Positions 51,685 through 60,000 of a stretch of DNA of 60,000 bases are shown in pieces (the first letter of the stretch is position 1; the number at the start of each line of letters is the position of its first letter). Location: contig NC_092580.1 of NCBI RefSeq assembly GCF_037975245.1, positions 29,913,501 through 29,973,500 of the forward strand. The letters run 5' to 3'. Under the pieces are notes generated by a model, which saw only the letters and a list, made by a program, of their open reading frames with translations, was not told the DNA's origin and did no database searches. Source of the stretch: Apostichopus japonicus. Lineage: Eukaryota > Echinodermata > Holothuroidea > Aspidochirotida > Stichopodidae. The translations under genes were made by a program, and so were the position numbers.

Positions 51685-52365
51685 GGGGGGGGGGGGGGTT
51701 GTCACTGTAGTTTACAACAAAAGTCCTGGTAAGTGAGTTTCTCTCCAGGATTTAAAAAAAATCAGATGGAGGGAGAAAAAAGAGTGCCCATGCAACAGGC
51801 TTCTCCAGCCACGCCCAAAAAACAACCGAGGGTGTTGCCGTATCTGTTCTGTCTAGTGCCACAAAACTTGACAACATGGCAGTCTCTGACTGAAGATCAC
51901 AACGGTACTGTTAGTCGATCACTTGCAATTTATACAATTCCATTTGTACATAACTGAAGAAGGCATTTTTTGAGATATATTATCAAAGTTTCAAGTTTAA
52001 ACTAATTGTTTAAAGCACCTTAACTTGTGCTTGGTAAAAAAAACAACTTTTTCCAGGTTTTTGGCCAGTGTTACATACCCCTTAATGAGTCAATCCCCCA
52101 GTGCATCTGTACGAGGTGTATTTGCACGCTAGTGAACACTTTCCTGTGATCGTGGTACTTTGATTCAGAGATCTGTGAACACATTAGCACCAATAAGACA
52201 GCGCCCTCTATTGAAATGCTAGAAGAACCACATTTGTAATCACCAGGTTTCCTTCATATTTCTTCATTATTATGCATTTTGAAAAGAAGTTACTCAATTT
52301 TGGAGATTACGATTACAATTATATTTTCTTTCATGACAAATTTCAAAAGGTGCCAAAAAAAAAAA
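51685..52365. other. Ataxin-10 intron, no supported feature
   Basis: A + strand frame at 51733-51957 is open (MEGEKRVPMQQASPATPKKQ within it) but unrecognised and lacks splice evidence. A G run lies at about 51685-51698. Confidence 0.35.
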
Positions 52366-52610
52366 ATTCCACCAATTTCAACCGACTTTACGACTTGAAA
52401 AGTTCATTCCTTTCTCTGCCCGAGTCCCATCTGCACTATTTAGGTAATGGTGATGCCATTGACCAAATGACCCACAATTATTGGAATGCCTTGATGACCT
52501 CATTAGAGTGATGGCTGCCTCTGGGCCAAATTATTCTAGAAAACACTTAAGCATTGCTTGACACCAATCCTCTTACAAATTTCACACGATATAACCTTGA
52601 ATTGAAAGTT
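52366..52610. repeat. Dispersed direct repeat, copy 2
   Basis: Starts ATTCCACCAATTTCAACCG, shares TGACCTCATTAGA.TGATGGCT-like and TTGACACCA sequence with copy 1, and ends ATAACCTTGA followed by a T run. Confidence 0.6.
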
Positions 52611-53018
52611 TTTTTTTTTTTTTAACTGTGGTTGCAGAATGCGCTAACAGCATGTGCTGACCGATGGTCAGAGTAAAAACTCCATGAAGATTTTCGTCTC
52701 ATCCGATAGGTTGGAAGTTCTCTGAGGCTGTCAAAGCCTCTACAGTCAATGATGCCATTCATGTGCAACTTACTATCCCAGTTCTTATATGTAAATTAAA
52801 TTAGGACTAGGTACTTTTCTCCGATGCATCCGAGCTCCTACAGTAGCGATTTAAAAAACATTCATCCCAAGAATTATTCTATGATTAGAAAATCGGTAAT
52901 CTTGAAATGGTAATAACCATTTATCTTTTCCTGGACGTTTCCTTCAGATATTTAATGTGCAAAATTTTTGATTAGAAATGACTATACTTTGAGGTGTCCT
53001 ATTCTTTAAAAGTCCTAA

Positions 53019-53656
53019 CCTGTATTACGTGACTTACATTGGTTGCCGATTCATTACAGGTGCAATTAGAAGATTCTGTTACATACATATAAGTCACTTA
53101 ATGGTTTAGCCCCTATCTACCTCTGAATTAATACATAAATACAAGCCTACTCGATCTCTACGCTCAGAATCCAAGTCCTTACTTACCAAACCTGTCATTA
53201 AAACTTCTACATATATGGAAACAGGCGTTTCGATTACTCATCTGCGACATTATGGAACAGTTTATCGGAGGAAGCTAAGTGTGCCAAAAATATAGATGAA
53301 TTTAAAAAATTAGTCAAAACCTTTCTATTTAGATCTGCATTCCATTAACTGTGCTTTCTATACTTTACATTGTCACATTATTACAACGCATTTTTTATTT
53401 TGCGTTTATAGCGCTTTTAAAATTTTTCACATTTTTATATATTTTAAATTTTAAGAATTTGTTTGTATCATTTTCGTTTTTCCATTTTTATACAATTTAT
53501 TATTACAAATTTTCTACCCTTTTTATACCTTACTTTATCGATTTATATATTTGTATATCATGTTTGTATGTATTTTACTGTAAAGCGCCTTAGAGCAATT
53601 TCTGATTGGATAAGGCGCTATAGAAATTTTGCATAATAAATAAATAAATAACCTTC
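53019..53656 (+). mobile_element. 5'-truncated LINE (CR1/L2-like) with 11-bp target duplication
   Basis: The first 330 bases read as the end of a LINE ORF2 with stops: LHWLPIHYRCN, KSLNGLAPIYL, RRFDYSSATLWNSLSEEAK and FKKLVKTFLFRSAFH. LHWLP and FKKLVKTFLF are typical of the CR1/L2 ORF2 C-terminus. A 3' UTR follows and ends AAGGCGCTATAGAAATTTTG and (TAAA)n. AAAAGTCCTAA flanks the insertion on both sides (53008-53018 and 53657-53667), the mark of target-primed reverse transcription. It is dead on arrival. Confidence 0.85.
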
Positions 53657-53760
53657 AAAAGTCCTAATTCAGGAAATTCTGTGGTATTTTCCAAAAGCCT
53701 CCCCCCCCCCCAAAAAAAAGAAGTAGACCAGTGGAAAGGACACTAATGACCTAATAAAAA

Positions 53761-54146
53761 TCAGCTTGATACAGACGCTGCTCGTCCAGGTTGGTTTACC
53801 CCCATGATAGGAATCACAGCGAAATTCAGATGCAGGTGATAAAGTGAAGAAGAAGTAAGTGGGGTACAAATTAAGAGAAACATGTTTACTGATCTCAACA
53901 ATCCACCATTTGTGGAGATTATTAGGGAGAAGGAAAATGACATCTATACTTGGAAATGTTACTCTGTCATGTCAGCTTGATATGGAAGCCATCTTCACAT
54001 GTAATTTAACCACATGGTAAGCATCACAGCAAAATTCAGATGCAGGTGACAAAGTGAAGAAGAAGTAAGTGGGGAACAAATTAAGAAACACATGTTTACT
54101 GATCTCAACAATCCACCATTTGTGGAGATTATTAGGGAGAAGGACA
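53761..54146. repeat. 211-bp tandem duplication with a third partial copy
   Basis: The copy from 53761 (TCAGCTTGATACAGACGCTG) recurs from 53972. Both share AAATTCAGATGCAGGTGA, AAGTGAAGAAGAAGTAAGTG and TCTCAACAATCCACCATTTG. A short third echo (TCAGCTGATACAGAAACTGC) occurs at about 54408. Confidence 0.85.
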
Positions 54147-56064
54147 ATAGTCCATCGGGGCAGGCTCGATATCGTTCACTGTCGTTGCACATATTTAGTA
54201 CCAAGGTTTGATCACATATTATGGTGTGTTTTCATATGCTTATTACAATTCTCGATGTTGGATGGTTCGGGAAGTGTTATCTTAAGAGTAAACAGCAGTT
54301 TAAGACGGACTCATTTCGTCCGCTTTGCGTTGTTAGGACTTCTCCGAACGCAGCGATTTTTTCACTCAAGAGCCAATCAAAATCCTTATTGTATGGCATG
54401 TGATATGTCAGCTGATACAGAAACTGCTCGGCTCGGCGTGATGTTTATGCACAGACTGTGTGTATGTAATGTTTGTACGTGTTTACAATTAGTCTGCATA
54501 ACGTACTGCATAACAAGAGAACGATGGGCTGAAAGTCTAACGAAATTTACAGCCAACAGTTGGCAAACCGACGTCAAATGTGCCGAGATATGAAGCAGTA
54601 TTGAGGTTGGCAAATTTTCATACCTAGAAGGTGCTTCCATGATTCAGTATACGAACGATGAAGGTAATTCAAGGCCTGTTACTAATACTCATGTTAGAGC
54701 ATTACTGTGACAAGGAAACTTCCTCAAGTGATACGAATGCCAACTATGAAAATTTAGGACAAGGCTCTTCAATACTATACTATTACTAGTTTGCCTTAGA
54801 CTAGAAGTGATTAACGTAGCACCCATGAAGGATAGATCGACAGCTACTATATACTGGTATCTGTTATATTTATGTCATGTTTTATTTGTCATGAAACAAA
54901 GAAATGAAATCAACACCAGTGTAGGTTCGATAGGCAGACTAACGTTAGGCCTATCAATATTCAATGCCAGCCTAGGCCTATGGTCTAGCCTCTAGTCTTG
55001 TATTAATTTGTCAAAACAGGGCCTAACTAAGCCCAGAGCATGTCTCCATGGCTGCTGGTAGTACTGGCACACACACAAACAAATGTAGGGTGTAATGTAG
55101 CTTATATACAGGCCACTAAGTAAATAGGCCTAGGCAATGCTACAGTATTGCCTAGTCTCAGATCCCTTCTTGTATTTTGTACACCTAACAAAGTGAGTTG
55201 GCATATGTAAGTTTCCAGCTAATTTAGCATCAGCATGGCACTCGATTTAGTTGCACCTATAGCCTTATTACAGCTCTTTAAAAATTTGGAAAAAAATATT
55301 TCATATCAAAGCATCTTGCTTGGTATATTTTACTTTGATGCATGTATGGAGAGGCCTTCTTTTAGTATGGGAAATCCGGTCAAGTAGCGTTGCATGTGTT
55401 CTCAAACCTTTGTAGTGTGTGGGTTTGTAACTATACCCTACCAAGCTCACTGAAATAAATGGAGGCATATTAGTCAGTTGAGTTCCAGTGTAGACAATTA
55501 ATGTGAACCACAGTGTGATCAACAGGACAATTCAAAATACTGTATCAACCAAACCAATTTTTTAACAATTTTAACAATTACGGGTGTATTGAGTTAGAAA
55601 CCTCTCCGACCTCCTCAATACAGATTCATGGCAAATATACAGTCCTATCGGGAGACGATACAACAACAAAATATCAAAATAAAAAAAGTGTAGAAAAATG
55701 TACAGTGCTTTAAAAAGATGTTAAGTAGTTAAAGGATCAGCAATGCGTTTACCTTTTCTTTCCATTGTAGAAAACCGGAGGTCTCGGTTGACCACTCCGT
55801 GAACAGCGCGGGTAATTTGCAAACTCTCGGAAGAAATTCAGCAACTGTGTTCTAACCATTTGCTTGTTTGAGTATTTTAATGGGCACCCCAAATACACTG
55901 TTTGTCCCTATAATATTACTTTGACAACTCTCAAGACCACCTGTTCTACAACATATAAACTTAACTTTTTAACTTATATATACACTTAAAATACACCAAA
56001 AAGCAGGGCACCTATTACAAAAGAAATGATAAACGCCATATTTGCGTTGATACACTGTACTGAC
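54147..56064. other. Ataxin-10 intron, 5' part
   Basis: A + strand frame at 54069-54593 (174 codons) and a - strand frame at 54386-54640 overlap here. The + frame begins inside the duplicated repeat and matches no known family, so I do not call either. AGGCCTA motifs are frequent at 54940-55140. Confidence 0.35.
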
Positions 56065-56237
56065 CAAATCCTGACTTGTCTTGCATCTATAGCTGAGATT
56101 TCCGATCAACCTGACCAGATCTCGCCGGAAGCCGTGCACTGGATTATCCGACGCTCTCTCGGCGGTGAGGTTCTTCTGTGTCACCGTGAAGAGATTGTTC
56201 CCCTCTTTGCCTAGAGCATGAACCATGAGTAATAATT
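56065..56237 (-). CDS. ATXN10: Ataxin-10 coding exon (third from the end)
   Basis: On the - strand a TTTCTCCAG acceptor is followed by two bases and 57 codons up to a GTCAGT donor in phase 0. The peptide LLLMVHALGKEGNNLFTVTQ continues to PVHGFRRDLVRLIGNLSYRC and KTSQDL. From memory human ATXN10 has IHVAGKETTNIFS and GFKSHLIRLIGNLCYKNKDN at this place. It joins the 64-base exon in frame. Earlier exons are not visible between 56238 and 60000 and should lie beyond the window's right edge. The following intron is 17.7 kb. Confidence 0.95.
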
Positions 56238-57119
56238 CTGGAGAAATAAAGAAGATTTCATCTCTGTTTGAGTGATATTGGAAGCTACTTTTTCAGAGCA
56301 TTAATCAAACCTTAACGTATCATGAACTGATGACTTCTGTCAAGCCACCTAAAAATTCTCTTAAGAGGTCCCACGTTACCCAAAATACATTTGAAAACAA
56401 TTTTCAGAGCATTGAAGATGAGACTTGTAGGTAAGTAAGTAAAAGTAAGTAAAATTTATTGATATCAATCATAAAATGAAGATATAATAAAATGCTATGA
56501 TCGAAATAATTGGTTTCTTCAAAAAGTGTCTAAATGACCCAAAGTTATGGTATGCAAAGCAGAACAAGGGACAAGGGATGGGAGGGGGGAGGGGATGGTT
56601 GCATACTTGAGAGGTATGGTATACCCTATAACCTAAATAGGGGAATTTAGAGCCAGGTCGGGAACTTCGACTATTATGAATTCTGCATTTTGATTAAGCA
56701 TTTTATGAATATCAGGATACATTATTTATTATCCTATATTTCCTCAGCTCCTTAACTGACTACTGACCCCAGGGTTGCAGCCTACTGCTGCCCCCCCCCC
56801 TCGTTGCCAGGCCTGAACATGACTGACATTATGAAGAGATGGATTAGACAAATATTGTCACTCCTTTAATGATCTCATATTTTAATGATCTCATATTTTA
56901 ATGATCTCGTATTTTAATCATCTCAACATTTCTAGAAAACATACTTGAAATGAAGCAATGGGTAACTAACGTTCAAAATTCAAGAAATGTATACTTCCAC
57001 GTACAATGGATTCTTACTCTCTGAGATTATTTCCTTTTCCAATTGAGAGTGCTCATTGCGCCATTGTCTAGTTTAAGACTTTCTCATCGTCTTGCTATAT
57101 CAATGGAGACTCTTCACAT
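56238..57119. other. Ataxin-10 intron with a short 16-bp tandem repeat
   Basis: At 56867-56935 the unit AATGATCTCATATTTT is repeated about four times with small changes. The remainder has no recognised exon. A G-rich patch lies at 56577-56600 and a C run near 56790-56800. Confidence 0.5.
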
Positions 57120-58045
57120 CATATTGTATTATTGATAACTTAAGACAGCTCATAGTGGTAACTTAAGACAGCTAATAGTGTTCTTTCAATTTAAGACTTC
57201 TCACTTGTCATGTTGTCTAAGTTAAGACTTTAATTCTCTTATTCAGTTAAGACTTTTCCTTGTCTTATTGTGTACTTTTAGACATCACATTGTCTTATTG
57301 TCTAAGTTAAGACATCATATTGTCTTATTGTTTAACTTAAGACTTCTCAATGTATTCAATATTCAATTTAAGACATCTCACTGTCATATTGTCTACTGTA
57401 ATACTTTTAATTCTCTTACTATTAAAGTTATGACTTTTCATCGTTGTTGTCTAAGTTAAGACTTGTAATTCTCTTATTAAGTTAAGACTTTGCATCGTCT
57501 TATTGTATATTTTAATACATTACATTGCCTTATTGTCTAATTTAAGACATAATAGGGTCTTATTGTTTAACTTGAGACTGCTCAATGTGTTCAATATTCA
57601 ATTTAAGACTTCTCACTGTCATATTGTCTACTGTAAGACTTTTAATTCTCTAATTCAGTTAAAGACTTTTCATCTTCTTATTGTGTACTTTAAGACATCA
57701 CATTGCCTTATTGTCTAAGTTAAGACATTCTTATTGTTTAACTTAAGACTTCTCACTGTGTTCAATATTCAATTTAAGACTTTTCGCTGTCATATTGTCT
57801 ATTGTAAGACTTTAAATACTCTTACCAAGTTAAGACTTTTCATCGTCTTAATGTAATACATTACATGGCCTTATTGTCTAATTTAAGACATCATATTGTC
57901 TTATTGTTTAACTTAAGACTGCTCAATGTGTTCAATATTCAATTTAAGACTTCTTACTGTCTTATTGTCAATTAAATACCTCTCATTGTCTTCTGTCTGT
58001 TAAATTTAAGAATTCTCTTTCAACTACTTTCTAACTTAAGACTTC
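57120..58045. repeat. Hierarchical AT-rich tandem repeat (~30-bp units in ~170-235-bp blocks)
   Basis: The base unit is close to TTAAGACTTCTCATTGTCTT followed by ATTGTCTAAG, with TTTAAGACAT and TTCAATATTCAATTTAAGAC variants. The distinctive TTCAATATTCAATTTA block occurs at about 57355, 57590, 57761 and 57941. A higher-order block of about 171-235 bases is therefore repeated four times. Open frames across it are repeat artefacts. Confidence 0.85.
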
Positions 58046-58931
58046 ACAATGTCTGGAAAGAAAACGTGAAGAACCGGAACTTTTTTGAATCAGAGCACTA
58101 GAAAAAAAAGTGGGAACCTCTTTCCATGGCACTACAATTCGAGTTCATACTACAAAGTATGAAAAAGTTGCTCATGTTCCAAATTCCAAAGTACAGTCAC
58201 TTCACCCTCCTAGCACTCTTCTTCACCTGAGGCCAGAGATTGGGAAGTTAAAGCATGAAAAAAAAAAAAACATAACAAAAATAAAAGCAGGTTGATAATA
58301 ATTTATAATTACACGAAACTGTTTTACGCATCTCTGGACCATCCACTGCACTGAGGTTTCACTGAGCTTAAGCTCTGCACCTGTCTAACAAATGGCATTT
58401 GTTTGCTATGGAGAATGTCAGCTTTGATGCATATCCCTTGAGTGATTACATGGGTGATATTTTCACAGCAGTGTATACAGCTTGTTTAAGATGCCCATAA
58501 AGGAGTTGATCAGAGTGATGACTCGAAAAATACTTGACATCCCAGCCAGCGCACCGTTTTTACCGCCGGTATTGACCAGAAACAAGCAAACAAATCATGT
58601 ATGAAAACTACGAGGGGTACGGGTCTAGAGATCACCGACATTGTGGATTAGGAAACAGCTTGAAATTACTTTGACAGTAGGTCCTCCACAGAGAACCTGG
58701 TAACCAGAGCCTGCATGTTATCATCAACAATTTGATCGTTTGTCTGTGGTCGACTTGATGATGTTTTGTAAGAAATACAAACAGCAGAAGAAGAACAGAT
58801 TGAATGACCTCCTCCTCTCCTGACCCCTCACCCCTACCCCCAACCTTGTACACAAGGAAAAAAATGAAGATGTAAATGAAGAAGAAAAAGGTAATATCTT
58901 TCTGTGTTGATCCCATCGTTTTTACACTAAT
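58046..58931. other. Unassigned segment before the LINE
   Basis: On the - strand 58666-58756 is open with a terminal stop (QTNDQIVDDNMQALVTRFS and so on). It has a weak acceptor and no known family, so I do not call it. Purine-rich sequence lies at 58850-58890. Confidence 0.35.
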
Positions 58932-59690
58932 ATGACATTCTTAATGATATATTGTGTCTGTGGCGCTAAAGATTGGGGCATGAGTTTCCAGCCGGTGAAA
59001 TGTAACATTATGACCATTACTAGAAAGAGGAAACCTGTGAAATTCAATTACATGCTCAATGGGCTTCACTTGGCTAAGGTTGATTGTGTTAAATATCTGG
59101 GTATTCATATCTTTTCAGATCTCAACTGGGGAAAGCATATTCAAAATGTGTGTAACAAAGGCAATAGGATATTGGGAGTTCTTCGTAGAAACTTATCCCC
59201 TTGTTCGAAGGATGCAAAATTGGCTGCGTATAAAGGTCTCCTCCTGCCAGTATTGGAATATGCCAGTTCTGTCTGGGATCCCCACCAAGCTTTCTTGCAG
59301 CACAACCTCGAAAACATTCAGAGGCGTGCAGCCCGTTTCATTGCTTCAGATTATTCAAGAGAGCCTGGCTCTGTCTCATCTCTTTTACGGGACCTAAACC
59401 TGGTGCCCTTGGCAGAGACGCGCAGGCAAAGTAGAATCATCTTATTTGCTAAGGGCATCCATGGTCAGGCTCAGATTCCTATTGACTGCCTAAGGAAGCC
59501 TCTGCGTAGGAGTCGGAGCATGCACGATATGCATTTCTGCCAATTGTATGCCAGAACCAATTGCTATAAGTATAGTTTTCTTCCAAATACAATTTGGGAT
59601 TGGAATAGTCTGCCTTCAGACGTCATTAGTAGTTCCAGTGGTTCTGTGAATCCTGTCACTCATATCAGTACTCGTGTCAGATTTAACTAA
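58932..59690 (+). CDS. LINE reverse transcriptase C-terminal fragment (intact frame)
   Basis: A 252-codon open frame. Homology starts near codon 14 with DWGMSFQPVKCNIMTITRKR, then VDCVKYLGIHIFSDLNWGKH, LGVLRRNLSPC, YKGLLLPVLEYASSVWDPHQ and LENIQRRAARFIASDYSREP. It ends NTIWDWNSLPSDVI and a TAA stop. These are the palm-end and thumb motifs of non-LTR reverse transcriptases of the jockey/CR1 group. The YADD catalytic box and the endonuclease are missing because the element is 5'-truncated. The absence of stops suggests recent insertion. The first dozen or so codons may be host sequence. Confidence 0.9.
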   Translation: MTFLMIYCVCGAKDWGMSFQPVKCNIMTITRKRKPVKFNYMLNGLHLAKVDCVKYLGIHIFSDLNWGKHIQNVCNKGNRILGVLRRNLSPCSKDAKLAAYKGLLLPVLEYASSVWDPHQAFLQHNLENIQRRAARFIASDYSREPGSVSSLLRDLNLVPLAETRRQSRIILFAKGIHGQAQIPIDCLRKPLRRSRSMHDMHFCQLYARTNCYKYSFLPNTIWDWNSLPSDVISSSSGSVNPVTHISTRVRFN

Positions 59691-60000
59691 TTACTCTCTT
59701 GACGTGTGTGTGGTGAGGTATTGTCCCTTTTTGCGGATGTGTCACCGTAACGAAGACGAAGACGAAGGCGCCGTGTGTGGCAGCCTGTATTTTTGCTCTC
59801 GTCTTTTTAACGATTTTAGGCGTATTTTAAGAATTCTGTCTCAATTCTGTCTGAATTTATGCAGTCAGTTTTCTCTTTACATGGACATCACATTTATGTT
59901 TTTTATATTATGTGAAATCTACATTGTGATGAATTTTTCGGAGATTTCTGATTTTGATATTTGCAATATACGAAGCAAGAAGGTGCAGCCGTCATGCTCC
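59691..60000 (+). other. LINE 3' untranslated region and flank
   Basis: After the stop, the sequence runs through a GAAGACGAAGACGAAGGCG tail-like repeat at about 59754-59770, a plausible 3' end of the LINE. AT-rich DNA with no gene follows up to the window edge. Confidence 0.5.

Noticed and set aside
54069-54593. 174-codon + strand frame
   Set aside because: Begins inside a tandem duplication, has an overlapping - strand frame, no recognisable domain and no splice support.
58666-58756. Short - strand segment QTNDQIVDDNMQALVTRFS with stop
   Set aside because: Protein-like, but the acceptor is weak, it does not match ataxin-10 and no family is recognised.

Overview
The window is animal nuclear DNA. 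It is AT-rich, intron-rich and full of simple-sequence arrays, DNA transposons and truncated LINEs. Two conserved genes can be read exon by exon. One is a complete Wnt7 on the + strand (coding exons 4021-4097, 14752-14981, 17013-17281 and 18247-18720; 349 residues, from memory the same length as human WNT7A and WNT7B). The other is the 3' part of the ataxin-10 gene on the - strand (exons 56065-56237, 38279-38342 and 36749-36933). These gene contents, together with tRNA-derived SINEs, hAT elements and CR1/L2/jockey-type LINEs, suggest a marine invertebrate. An echinoderm such as a sea cucumber or sea urchin is my best guess, but that is inference and not proven here.

Layout: 1-4020 is upstream DNA with no gene but with a 14-bp-arm inverted repeat about 0.6 kb before the Wnt7 start. 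4021-18720 is Wnt7. Its 10.7-kb first intron holds four long (TA)n arrays, a 1-kb 33-bp minisatellite and a short inverted-repeat transposon. 18721-26690 is the 3' flank, with a degenerate ~35-bp tandem repeat and a 1.07-kb GACG/GATG/GATA compound array. 26691-32210 is a nest of hAT-family DNA transposons. Two of them have perfect 8-bp target duplications, and one carries a broken hAT transposase C-terminus. 36749-56237 is the ataxin-10 3' region on the opposite strand. Its 17.7-kb intron holds a 68-copy AAAAG array, a tRNA-derived SINE, a Helentron-like tandem-repeat element, a 6-bp-TSD MITE, a 5'-truncated LINE with an 11-bp target duplication, and several exon-like + strand ORFs of unknown status. 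56867-58045 is a hierarchical AT-rich tandem repeat. 58932 onward is the reverse-transcriptase C-terminus of a LINE.

Wnt7 and ataxin-10 point at each other (tail to tail). From memory, human WNT7B and ATXN10 are neighbours at 22q13.31 in the same convergent arrangement, so this looks like deeply conserved microsynteny. It is the most interesting result in the window. The large pentanucleotide array in an ataxin-10 intron is a striking parallel to the human SCA10 ATTCT repeat, although the unit differs and the intron is probably not the same.
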